Positions 48,630 to 59,067 of a DNA stretch of 64,000 bases are shown in pieces. Source of the DNA: Pinus tabuliformis (Eukaryota > Streptophyta > Pinopsida > Pinales > Pinaceae). The stretch lies in contig CM062820.1 of NCBI GenBank assembly GCA_031772625.1, positions 88,270,069 to 88,334,068 of the forward strand. The letters run 5' to 3'. A program made the position numbers and the translations under genes. Under the pieces are notes generated by a model. It was not told the DNA's origin. It ran no database searches and saw nothing but the letters and a program-made list of their open reading frames with translations. Position 1 is the first letter of the stretch. Every line of letters begins with the position of its first letter.

Positions 48630-49456
48630 CTAGTAAAAAACCACAAGAATATTGATTACAACATTATCATAACTATAAAGCTTATATGGCCATTGTAAGG
48701 AAACACATGCCATCGTATAAGATGACAAACATAAACCCATTCTTTCTTTCCCAAAGGCACAAGTACTTTTAAGCACAAAATGTCACACATGCTCAACATT
48801 AGAAACAATTCAGTCTTCATTTCTTGGAAAATGCCTTTAGAGACCAATTAATTGTTACTCATATAGAAAAATCACCCATTATGCAATCTCTCATAATCTG
48901 CAAAATCCATGCCATGTTGCCATAAACACCGCAGAAATCATTTATAAGTAACAGAAGGCACCATCTGTATTTAGGAAAATGGGTACATAAGAAGTGCTGT
49001 GAAATTATTTGGAGATTCATGATAAAGCTAATGATTGGAAGCCCATAACACAGATCTCCTTGTTACAAAGAATACAAAAACTGAACAAATAAATAGTTGA
49101 CTGTAGTCACACACAGAGATAATGAAGATAACTTGAGGAAGAAAAAAAATGAAGAGGACGGCATGGTAATATATTATAGTATAACACTATCAAGCATAAA
49201 AAAACTACAGCACATATCAATGTGGGACATAAATGAAGAAAGTTGAAGAGCAAATTGAAATTTGGTCCAAAAAGGAAATTTAGCTTGCGTTCTTAATTGT
49301 CTTTCCCATTAAGCAGTGCATATTAGACCACTTTCTATTGGATAATCATGATCAATGATACCTAAGAGATACGCTTTAGCATGTTGAGCAAAGATTGATA
49401 ATATTAGCCTCATCAAGAAGACTTTGGATACTTTGAATTTCAAAAGTTCAGAGCAC

Positions 49457-49800
49457 TTTATAAGGTCTCCGAACTTCACAGATGATATTTTTGATCAGTT
49501 GTTAATTGGTAAATTTTATAACTTCACAACCTCCGTACTAAGTAGGTAATTAAATCTTTACATCTATCTAAATTTCTCTATGTTTTTTAACTTTGAACTT
49601 TTTGAATTTGAAATGTTCAAAGTTGCAAAACGCAAAAAATTGAGACAGATAATCCAAGTTCAAAGTTGCAAAACACAGACAAATTGTGATAGATGTAAAG
49701 ATTTAAGTACCAACTTAGTACTGAGGTTGTGAAGCTATAAAATTTACCAATGAACAACTGATCAAAAATATTATCTGTGAAGTTTTGAGACCTTATAAAA
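49457..49800. repeat. 344-bp fold-back (MITE-like) element in a CCT intron
   Basis: Arms of about 144 bp (49457-49600 and 49656-49800) are imperfect reverse complements. Both carry ATAAGGTCTC at the outer end, then ACTTCACAGAT, TTTTTGATCAGTTGTT and AAATCTTTACATCTATC. The outer ends lie at TTATAAGG/CCTTATAA, so a TA target is possible, but no longer duplication is clear. It lies between the exons at 48550-48629 and 49841-49990. Confidence 0.88.
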
Positions 49801-49840
49801 TCCAACTAATTTTAAGTTGCGGGAATAAAATGATCCTCAC

Positions 49841-49990
49841 ATAGCTGACTCCAAGGTCCTTCCTTGTGTAATCTCGAGCCAATTTGCACATTAAATATTC
49901 ATTATAGTCTTTAAGCATGTGCATTATGATATCTGATGTTGAGATACCCTCAATACGTTTTGTTTCCTTAAATTTTCCAATTGATTTGAT
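49841..49990 (-). pseudogene. CCT fragment, catalytic-domain exon
   Basis: A 50-codon minus-strand exon between acceptor TTCTTCAG and donor GTGAGG. It reads [46 protein letters not shown]. It contains the RTEGISTS signature (here [10 protein letters not shown]) of CTP:phosphocholine cytidylyltransferases, which make CDP-choline for phosphatidylcholine synthesis. In signature position one, Thr is replaced by Ile. The phase joins the 43-bp exon upstream without a break. Confidence 0.85.
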
Positions 49991-50099
49991 CTGAAGAACA
50001 TATGTTTTAAAAATTCTTTTAGGCCAACAATGATTGATGAAATCACCAATTCAAAAAAGTATAATATGATTTACCTTAGAAATTGCAACTATTACTTAC

Positions 50100-50142
50100 A
50101 TATTCATACACATCATTGCCTTCTCCACTTGCATCAACATAT
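50100..50142 (-). pseudogene. CCT fragment, small exon
   Basis: Minus-strand 43-bp exon between acceptor CTGCAG and donor GTAAGT, reading YVDASGEGNDVYEY. Plant CCT has Y-A-D-(A/S)-SGAGKDVYEF here. Exon order and phase match the next fragment at 49841. The nucleotidyltransferase HxGH exons that should lie upstream were not found. Confidence 0.8.
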
Positions 50143-50149
50143 CTGCAGA

Positions 50150-52960
50150 AAAATAGCATTAGAACATTCAGATAAAAAAAATGACCTGTTATCCAAAGGT
50201 ACAAGAATTTAAGAGTTGATTCTGCAGGCTATGATCATTCCTGACACCACTTGAAATAAATCTTACTTGCATGTCAAACCAAGTTATCATGCAAAAATAT
50301 TACAAAAAATTAAATTCTTACATGAACATGGAAATTAAAAAAACCCTTGTGCCTAATTAACACTAGGCATTCTTCAAGTAAATCAAACTAGGTACCTAAT
50401 TAATACAGAATTTTGTTGTTTTATAAATGAAAAACTAGAATTATAGGTTAAGAATTGCTTATAGATTTATAGATTTATATATGAATGGCTTAATTGCTTT
50501 GTGGATATTTCCCTCTCAGAGGGTTATACCATGTAAAACTTCCTGTGATGACCAAAGACCTATTTCTTTGTGGTGCTAGTTCCTATGATTGCCCAAATAT
50601 TGATTTCATCATGGCATCAAATTGCTTGTGAGGTTAACTCCTTTCTGTTCAAAGATTGAGGTAGCTTACAATAGCTACAATGTGCTTTCTTCTCCTTGTG
50701 AATTGTTGTTCTCTATTTTTATGATAAGACTTGTTAGTTGTTGAGTATTCAATGAGATTTAGAACCATTATTTCCATTCTAGAATCAAACCTATTGAGCT
50801 CCTATTAATTGCTCTTAAAGATCCAATCCTACTCCCCATTTTCAGCAAAATTAGTGCATCAGGGAATTTTGATTGTTCCATTGCATCCAAAGTAGTCCTT
50901 TAAGTTAGATATGTCTTTCACTTCATCAAAAAGTCTTTGTTTGCCTAAAATCTAAAGAATTCCCTCATGGCCATCCATTTAAAATGTGGTACTGGTAACA
51001 AAATTTTGATTTTATAAAGATGTGTTTTGGTATTATTCTTGTAATTTCATAGTTATTTTGGCTTTCTCAATGCCTTATTTTGGTGCTCCCTAATATTGTT
51101 TGACAATGCACTGTTGTTTTACATCTCTCAAACCTCTGTTGTTCACAAACCCCAAGGTCCTCACTGGCTTCTTGACATTCCTTGACTTTATTTCCTCACC
51201 TTTTTCTAGCAATCTTTTTTTCTTGGTTCTAGGCTCCTCCCACAACATGGTTCTCTTTGTAGTATTCTTGCAATATTTCTCCTTGTGGATATTGTTTTCT
51301 ATCAAAATACCCCACCCCACCGCTCCCCCACCCCCAACCTCCTTTTTTCCATCCATGCCAGTGGAAGCATCCTCCTTGGTACCAATGCCCTCCCAGTAGA
51401 CAACAATTCCCTTAGTAATCACCCCCCATTTCAAGTGATTCTATAAACCATTACTTCAATCACACTGCCCATAGTTGGTAATTCTTAGAGATCACACCCC
51501 TTCAAGCATTAATCTTACCTACAAACTAAACATCACTGCTTGTTTTCCAAACCAAACACTCTGACCATACACCCCTACCACATGGAGACAACCTATGGCT
51601 AAAGCTAACAGGCACATCTAGCACCTTGCCAAGTGGAAACACTGTATTTCCAAGCTAATAGGCATGTCAAACACCTTGCAAAGTGGGACCAGCTATACTA
51701 TGCCCTGCAAACAACTAGAAGATAATTACAAGCCAATTACCATGTCACCTACCACATGCCATCACCAGAGCAGTGCCACTTTTGCAAGCATGTGATTTGA
51801 CAAAGACACATCACTTTGCTATGAGTCTTTGCCATGTTCTACTATGTCATCTATGATCTACCACATCAACACTTTGAAGAACCCCTTTTATTGAGCTTTC
51901 AATTTTTGACGGTGATTTTAAACATGCAAAGTCCACTTCAAGTACAATTTTTTGCAGAGAGTGTTTTTTCATTCTCTATGCAATGGTGTAGATAGTTTTT
52001 GGAAATTTCATTGTGTGGTGCTTGATTCTTCTCAATTTTCTAAGGCAACCCCTTCTAATCCTCATTTCTGGACCTTTTCAAATGCAGGTATTTAGCCATA
52101 CAAGCACTTTTTGTAGTATCATTTATTGAAAGTGCATATTTTTCATGCACTTTACATTGGTGCAATCAAGTTTTGTATTTATAGCAATTTTATTTCTTTT
52201 CTTCGTGATGGATAATATCAATGTAGCTCACCTAATCGGTGTTGATTATTACTTGTCGAATATCTATTTAGAAATTTGGGAATGTTTAGGATCAGTTTGG
52301 GTACAGAAATTGCACCTTTGGATGCCTCAAAGAAAGCCAAGTGAGATAAGAGAGCCGATGAAGCTCTTGGACTTTGGCATGTCGCTTTGTGAAGAGTTGT
52401 TTCCTCTTTGAAACACTGATACTCCCTTTAACACAACATGGATTTTGTCACCACTTTTCCTTCATGATTGACTTTTATGCATTCTCTTAACATGATGACT
52501 TTTGATGGCAATGTTTCCTTGTTCAAATCATTCTAAGGCTTACAACCCAATCTAAACTAATGAAAGGAGTTCCAAGTGATGTGCCCATGAAAACTTAGGA
52601 AATTTATTACTCAATACTAAAAGCACGAGTGTTTATGATGCCTACCTAAAAGGCGTAACACTATATCCCTCAAGTCATGTCCTAGAAATGCTAATGGAAT
52701 CAGAAAAAGGGAAGTAGTTGGAAAGGTTAAAGTTGAAGATGAATATCAGAAGGATTTCTATATGCATTTATAATTTCAATATTTTTACAAATCTCGTAGC
52801 CATTTTTTTGAAATCTTTACAAAAATTTGTCGTAATATATTGCAAGTATTTAAATTTTCAAACAATGTAATTATAATAGAAGTAAATTTATTATGATGTG
52901 GGGTGACTTTTGTGTAAAATATGTAATGCAATTGCCAAAAGAAAAGAACAATACAACCCT
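50150..52960. other. No gene recognised, possible degenerate LTR
   Basis: No exon of CCT or another family is visible. ORFs at 51090-51434 (minus) and 52145-52411 (plus) have no family features. Because a PBS-like site follows at 52975, the end of this stretch may be an old LTR; its start could not be set. Confidence 0.35.
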
Positions 52961-52974
52961 ATGGAAAATTAACA

Positions 52975-52986
52975 TGATATCAAAGC
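52975..52986 (+). other. Possible primer-binding site
   Basis: TGATATCAAAGC follows AACA and matches the tRNA-Met site TGGTATCAGAGC at 10 of 12 positions. A long, decayed coiled-coil frame starts soon after. Confidence 0.4.
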
Positions 52987-53007
52987 TAAGTTGAGGAAGG
53001 GTCAATG

Positions 53008-54260
53008 AGATCATCCCTTCAAGAAACCGATGATGAAGTTACTCTGTCTTCTCTTTGAGAGAATCTAGAGCAAAAAAGAAATCTGAGACAGGCACAAAAG
53101 GCTCAGGAGGAACAAGCTAACTTGATAAGGGCTGGAGAGAACTGGATCTAGATGAGTTAGAAGCAACATATGAACTATGGTTTATTGATAATAGTTACAA
53201 CTCATTTGCGTTAGCTAGTGATGGGGAGGATTATGTTGGTGAGTCCACATGGGATCCATATTCTGCAAAGGATCAAGATCCTACTCTAAAATATCATGAA
53301 AAGAAAACATTTGAAGGTCAAGAGTTGAAATATTCCTCAGAAGAAGATACGCTGAGAAAGAATATTATGCAACTAATTCAAGGAATAAGTGATGAAGTCA
53401 GACTCTTTGCTATCAAGACGTTGGCTACATGATAGATGAGTTCATGATCAGACAAGGTGAAGTTTTAGAAGCTATTGCACATACATATCTTAGGATTGCA
53501 CTTTTAGCTATTATCATGGACACTGAATATCAGTATATAACTTATGAAGCAAGAGAACATGCAGAAGCAACTTAAGAGACAAAATAAAATGGAGGAAGAG
53601 TTTGAAGAAAAAGAAAAAGTAAAGGAGCTTGAGAGCCTGATATTTTCTCTTAAAGGAAGAGAAAAGGAGTCTGCAGAGCTCTCTTCCAAGACTGGGCAAA
53701 TGAGAAATTCACTCTTATAGGTAGAGGCTCAAATCAAAGAGCTTCAGTAGGAGCTAGAAAGTGCTCAAAAGGGACAGCATCTGAAAGAGTCATCCATCGA
53801 GAGACTAGCATCAACTGTTGTGGATAGAGAGGATAAAAAGAAGAAGCTAGTCAAACTGCATCAAGAACTTAATGAAACGAAACTTAAAGATTTGGTATCT
53901 GTTAGGCAAGGGATTTTTTTTCCAAGTGGGGAAGCCAAACCAGTTGAAGGAATAATTAAGTATTGCATATGAAGAAGCCATGGGATCCTTGCTAGCTTAG
54001 AGTAAGAAATTTCCACCTTGAAATCCTTATTAGAAGAAGAAAATTCAAGTGTGAAGCACCTGAGTAGTGAGCTGCAAGGTCAACTAAAAGCTCAGATGTT
54101 TTACAAAGCAAGGTTTTCAATTTATCAAGTGAGTAGACTACTGCAATATGAGTACAAGCACAACCTAGGTCAGAAATTTCAAATTACCAGGCTGGAAAAT
54201 TATAGAGATGCAATGTGTGATTCTCTGAAAGAAAAGGTACATGAAGAAGAACAAAAATGA
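53008..54260 (+). pseudogene. Decayed coiled-coil reading frame, possibly retroelement gag
   Basis: Plus-strand pieces share heptad-like Leu/Glu/Lys composition: KRNLRQAQKAQEEQANLIRA near 53075, EEFEEKEKVKELESLIFSLK near 53590, then EAQIKELQ, and TLKSLLEEENSSVKHLSSEL at 54018-54260 followed by RFSIYQVSRLLQYEY. Stops and frame changes interrupt it. It has no zinc knuckle or pol motif. Position after a PBS-like site suggests gag of an LTR element; a fragment of a host coiled-coil gene is the alternative. Confidence 0.45.
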
Positions 54261-54420
54261 ACCACTCTAGAAGTAACTTGAAAGAAAGTGAAATCCATGT
54301 GATGCTACTTCAGAGTATATGAAAAGTGAATTGATTGATGCCAATTACTAATAGTAATTCAAGACTGATGGGAGACTAGAAATACTTGTGATACAAAGGA
54401 ATTAAAAATTAAAATAAAAC

Positions 54421-54548
54421 CTGCATGGGCCAGAATTGAATATACTCAGAAGCCCTGTATTTTCAGAAAATGAAACAACTGTGCCAGAAGGCCCCATTAC
54501 CCATCTCACATTGTTTGATGCAAGAATCATAGGACTAGCAGCATTCTC
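54421..54548 (-). pseudogene. INO80B/PAPA-1-like gene fragment, third exon
   Basis: Minus-strand exon between acceptor GAACAG and donor GTTTTA. It reads ENAASPMILASNNVRWVMGP, SGTVVSFSEN, GLLSIFNSGPC. It resembles the PAPA-1-like conserved region of plant INO80 complex subunit B homologues (LPSNTVRW-LGPSGTVV-FSED-GLPSIF). The HIT zinc-finger exon expected next (PPREKCAG) is not found. The phase joins the exon at 54638 in frame. Confidence 0.65.
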
Positions 54549-54637
54549 CTGTTCATAAACACATGTTAACACTGGAACTGAAAGATTCAAGAGAAAGAAA
54601 CAACTATCCTACATAAAGTCACAGGACATCAAATCAC

Positions 54638-54727
54638 GTGTGCCATCTCATATCTTTGCTTCCTTAGCGTATCTTCCTGCTTCTTCCTTAATGAGTCCTG
54701 ACCTAAAATCTTCTTGATGGCCTCAAC
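54638..54727 (-). pseudogene. INO80B/PAPA-1-like gene fragment, second exon
   Basis: A 30-codon minus-strand exon (acceptor TATTATAG, likely donor GTGATT) reading VEAIKKILGQDSLRKKQEDT and LRKQRYEMAH. It corresponds to the AEAIRKILGQDSxRKKREEK core of INO80 subunit B homologues, which act in nucleosome remodelling. Open and in phase with both neighbours. Confidence 0.65.
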
Positions 54728-54756
54728 CTATAATATAAAACCACATAAGGACTTAG

Positions 54757-55010
54757 TTAAATTAAATTTTTTATATAATTTTTCTATGAGAAATACGCCC
54801 ACTAGAAACTTCCACGATTGTAACCCCACCGACCCAGACATAGCCATGCATACCTGAATCTCATTAGCAGCCTTCTCTACTTACACTTAGTTACATTAAA
54901 TTTTTTATATAAACTTTCTATGAGAAATACGCCCACTAGAAACTCCCACGATTGTAATCCCATCCAAGGATGCATACCTGAATCTCACTTGCAACCTTCT
55001 CTATGTGCAT
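54757..55010. repeat. 134-bp tandem duplication spanning an exon-intron border
   Basis: Copies start near 54757 and 54890 (landmark GAAATACGCCCACTAGAAAC at 54790 and 54924). Each holds, on the minus strand, GAGAAGG, a codon stretch ending GAGATTCAG and the donor GTATGC. The left copy therefore carries a duplicated partial exon (EKAANEIQ). Confidence 0.85.
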
Positions 55011-55384
55011 CTTGCACAAGGAAAATTTTAAGGATGGAAAATTTTCTTGAAGTTTAAAACATTGGCGAATCTCACTAATCCCTAATATGCAAATTATAAA
55101 TGTTTATTGGTATATTTGTAAAATTATTCAAATTTATAATTATTTTATATATAGTCTCTATATAATGTTGGCGATTTTTAAGGTAAAATAATTTTATATT
55201 CTAAAATTTGGGCGAATCGTCTTTTATAAAATTGGAAATTGGCGAATCTTTTTTGTGGAAAAATCATGGAAAATTAGCCCACTGGGCGAACATTAGCCCC
55301 TAAAATTTTCCATGATCTTGCATCTCTGAGCTGCCTCTACTTTCTTCAATTGTTGTTCCACCTCTAATAACTTTTCTTTCCATT
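54978..55384 (-). pseudogene. INO80B/PAPA-1-like gene fragment, first exon, interrupted by a MITE
   Basis: Minus strand. After acceptor TTGATAG the exon reads WKEKLLEVEQQLKKVEAAQR-CK (55384 to 55315). It is cut by a 298-bp insertion and resumes in the same frame as MHIEKVASEIQ, ending at donor GTATGC (complement of 54972-54977). Relatives have LALQKAEAAQRRR-MQVEKAxREAE here. Removing the insertion and one copy of the 8-bp duplication leaves the frame open. Confidence 0.65.
55017..55314. mobile_element. 298-bp hAT-type MITE
   Basis: Inverted ends of 17 bp are CAAGGAAAATTTTAAGG (55017-55033) and the complement of 55298-55314 (CATGGAAAATTTTAGGG), with two mismatches. Eight-base target duplication ATCTTGCA lies at 55009-55016 and 55315-55322. 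Duplication length and CA-starting ends fit the hAT superfamily. There is no coding capacity; it would be moved in trans. Confidence 0.9.
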
Positions 55385-55389
55385 CTATC

Positions 55390-56340
55390 AAGTAAGCAAG
55401 TAAATGTTAAGAGAAAAGCAAGAGATGCCTTTACAAATGCTTTTGAACCCACGTGGTTGCGCATCCTCATTATTAATAATGAGATAAAAATCAAACAAAA
55501 TTGCACGAGAATTTCATCTCGCATCACTTTCAATGATAAAATTTACATTTTAATTCCCCTTATGAGAGAAAAAAATCACACTTTAGCATTAATCAGAATA
55601 ATGAACAAAAGGGGGCATATATGTGTAAACTTGAATATACCAATTTCATCTAGAAACTTTTAACATATATCATAATAGATCACAAAATAGTGGACATAAA
55701 AGTGACAACATTCAGATACAAACTCCATGTAGCATCAGAAATACATCAAATAGTGTATATTAGACATTTACAAATTTGCTGGCTAAACCCATTCAGTGCT
55801 ACAAATTACAAATGTGAGATTGCGGAGTCAAGACCTGCTAAGCTGTATTTGTCAATATTGTGGACCTCCCTTGATGTTCCTACCTAGTTAGGTTACCAAA
55901 ACTGCAACCAACTAGTGTACACTGGGTACCATTCTTGAAGAGGGAAAGTGCCCAGTGGGTTTCCTCATGATGTGCATTTCTTTGGTGAAAGAACTGATTA
56001 TTAATGTACTAGTGCAATGTTAGTGGCAAGAGGGGAATGGAGAGGGAACTTTGTGCATTTATCCTCTACCAATGGTTTTGAACATACTTTTCAAGGTCCA
56101 AGCAAATGTCCTGTTCTCACAAGTAAGAATGAACTCTGCAGACGCCTCTCCAGAAATAATGCAAAAGTGCCAACAAATAATGACAAAGGAATAATGATAA
56201 GTAACTAGAATTGGAAAATTAGAAGAATTCAAGATTAAGTATAGTACTCTAGAAAAAACAGTCCAGCTCTAAAACTTTGCTGCTTTTCTTGCCGAGTGTA
56301 CACAGTTATTCGCTGAATGTTGCTAACCTAAGCTATAACT
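55390..56340. other. No gene recognised
   Basis: AT-rich spacer. The ORFs at 55457-55663, 55690-55887 and 56017-56208 have no family features. Confidence 0.5.
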
Positions 56341-56351
56341 ATGTACAAGAT

Positions 56352-56437
56352 AAACCTAGTTTTGCAGGGTATATATATATATATACCTAGTTTGCAGTGT
56401 TAATATATATATATATATATAAACCTAGTTTGCAGGG

Positions 56438-56474
<37 letters not shown>

Positions 56475-56522
56475 CCCCAGATAATTACCAAGGGCAGTCT
56501 TAAGTAAAAACCAACATGCAAG

Positions 56523-56579
<57 letters not shown>

Positions 56580-56580
56580 A
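56352..56580. repeat. Compound (TA)n microsatellite with repeated linker
   Basis: Three copies of AACCTAGTTT(T)GCAGGGTTAA-like linker (about 56353, 56385, 56422) separate (TA)n tracts. The longest tract is about 56525-56577. Confidence 0.9.
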
Positions 56581-56623
56581 TATCAATCCCAGATCAAATT
56601 TAGATCATCCTGAGGGATTTGAT

Positions 56624-56809
56624 CCTTTTAACCTTACCAAAACTGTGCAATTGTCTACAGATACACTATATCAATTAATCGTGTTGGAATTAGTGTATCT
56701 GTAGACAATTGCACAGTTTTGGTAAGGTTAAATATATATATCCTTTTAACCTTACCAAAACTGTGCAATTGTCTACAGATACACTAATTCCAACACGATC
56801 AATTGATAT
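56624..56809. repeat. Palindrome with a third, direct arm copy
   Basis: Left arm 56669-56733 and right arm 56746-56809 are near-perfect reverse complements around a short AT loop. A further copy of the inner 43 bp (CCTTTTAACCTTACCAAAAC to ACAGATACACT) lies at 56624-56667 in the same direction as the right arm. The central arm can therefore pair with either neighbour. Confidence 0.92.
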
Positions 56810-57541
56810 AAATATAAATTCACTCTAAAACTTATTTGTATTTTTTTACTTTAAGTAAATTTTTATTTTTATTTTTAATACAAGTATCATTTTGTTAATG
56901 TTTAATATAATGTTATCTAACATAACATGAGATCTCTCCCATTTCAAGTTGTAGAGCACCTCTCGGTGCAATAAAGTGACTTAGGCCAATTAATTCACAT
57001 GTTATAAATAATGTTAAGTCATAGTTAGAATAAATTTATCCCTTAATATAATAAGGTGGTTGTACTAGGGATACGAGACGGCATCTCCCTTTATGTATTG
57101 ACATTCATAACAGTGAATAACAACAAAGTATGATCTTTCTCATTTTCTCTCTAATAGTCTTTTTCTTATTATTTTGTGTGTGGCGTGTGCATCCTTTAAC
57201 ATGGAATCAAAGGCCACAGTAAGGATTGGCATCCACACTCTACAGTCAAGGTTAAAAACTAGATTGATGCAATATATTAGTGCATAATATATTATGAAGC
57301 CAAAGGATATTGACATGGAATAAGTTAATAAGTGGTCAAACCCACTTCCTTTCCAATTGTAACTCTTCACACAATGTCTTCCTCTATGTATCAACATCCA
57401 TCATGGTTAATAACAATCAATTATAATCTAGTTCCTAAGTCTAAGGGGACTGATGTTTGGATGTTGGTTGGCTGCAAGGAAGAGCACCAACAGGGAAGAG
57501 CGAACAGATTTCAGCGCACGCAGGGATAGTCAAAGAACCCT
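56810..57541. other. AT-rich, probably includes the LINE 5' untranslated region
   Basis: No gene. The LINE 5' end cannot be fixed; the last 100 bp before 57542 are less AT-rich and fit LINE leader sequence. Confidence 0.4.
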
Positions 57542-58777
57542 ATGAAGGGTGGCAAAGGAGGGGGCTCCACTCCCTTCTACAAGGAGGCCATGGCCAGCAG
57601 GGGAAAGAAGGCTCTAGAAAATGTTAGGGAAACAGGGGTGGAAGGAAAAAAAATCACGGAAGAGGGAACAGAAGAACCCATAGAAAAGGATCAACATGGC
57701 ATAAAAGACAAGGAGGTAGAAGACAAAAAATAGGAAACTAAAGACAAGAAACACAAGGGACCCTGCAAACCCAAAATAGATATAACTCCCAAAATGATTT
57801 TAAATAATCCAGAGCTGCAGGCATACAGGGAACACATGGGGACATATGCCATCATCTATAAGTTCATGGGACTATGGCCCACTGAAAAAGCTCTACAGTC
57901 GTGGATCAAATACCACTGGAAACCTAAAGGAAGCATAGATCTTCATCTTGGGTCTAAGGGTTTCTTTACGGTGGTGTTCACAAATATTGAAGACAAGGAC
58001 AAAATATTTGAAGGAGGGCCCTACTTCTATGTTGCTGCAGGGCTCTACATGAGACCATGGATAATGAACTTTGTCCCAGAAAAGGAGACTTTTACTTCAG
58101 TTCAAGTCTGGGTAAGGCTCTACTCTCTACCTCTTGATTACTGGCAAAATGAATCGTTAGTAGCCATAGGCAATAGATTAGGTCGCTATGTTTAAGCCTC
58201 TGAAGCTACCATAAGGGGAAAATACACTTCCTTTGCTAGAATATGTGTGGAAATGGATCTATCAGGAGCCCTACCGGAGGAGATAATCTTGGAAGTTTTT
58301 GATGAAGAATGGCTGCAAACAGTAGACTATGAGAAAATTCCATTCAGATGTCGCAAATGCCATGAACATGGACATCCTTTCAGAGACTGACCGCTCAACA
58401 AAGAAATAGACAAAAGCAGAAGCAATACAGTGAAAGAATCATATAGCTTTCAGAAATTGGTTAACCGAAGTAAAGGAAGTAAAAGAGGACTGAAAAATCA
58501 GCAGCGCAAAGGACAACAGTTTAGGCAGAACAATTTTCAGGTGCTTCAGGAAGAGGAAGAGATTACTAAAGAAGATCAAGCAATGGAAGGGAGTTCTACT
58601 GAAAATGAGGAAGGGAAAAAAAACCTAGAAGAAACACAAAATGATGAGTACCAGAAAGAAGCCACTATGAGTGATGTTGAACAGGAAATGGCTCAGGAAA
58701 TGACCAAGAATGATACGGACCCAGAGGTAGAAATTCTTGACAAAGAAAACCTAGAGCTAGAAGGCTTCTTGAGGTAG
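57542..58777 (+). pseudogene. LINE ORF1: DUF4283 and zinc knuckle, three internal stops
   Basis: One frame (411 codons) from ATG 57542 to TAG 58775-58777. A basic, Gly/Lys-rich N-terminus leads into the DUF4283 nucleic-acid-binding domain (GLWPTEKALQSWI, KGFFTVVFTNIEDKDKIFEG, GPYFY, PWIMNF). A CCHC knuckle follows (CRKCHEHGHPFRD), whose last Cys codon has become TGA (58388-58390). Other stops are TAG 57731 and TAA 58193. The C-terminal part is acidic and Glu-rich. ORF1 proteins coat the LINE RNA. Confidence 0.85.
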
Positions 58778-59067
58778 GGCACCACGGGGGGAGTGGATTC
58801 GCCACCTCAAGTGGAACTCAGCAGAATAAAAAAATTGTTTCTATGGAGATAGCAAACTGGGAAGCCAGAGCGATGTAACAACATAGACAAGCATGACAAC
58901 GGAGGAGTGAAAACGATGAAAACTACACAGGGACTAGTTAATAGAAACCTAGGCAAGAAAAGAGGTAGGAAAAAGCAAAATGAACTCTTGATGGAGTGTG
59001 GAAAGCTAATGATTGATTTAGGTAAGATGAAAGATCTAGCCAGCTACTCCTTTACAAATATTTTTTA

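Noticed and set aside
48550-50142. CCT exons considered as part of an intact gene with long introns
   Set aside because: The nucleotidyltransferase HxGH exons upstream and the C-terminal exons downstream are not found within several kb, and one junction is out of phase.
56516-56704. ORF starting with alternating Tyr-Ile
   Set aside because: Translation of the (TA)n microsatellite.
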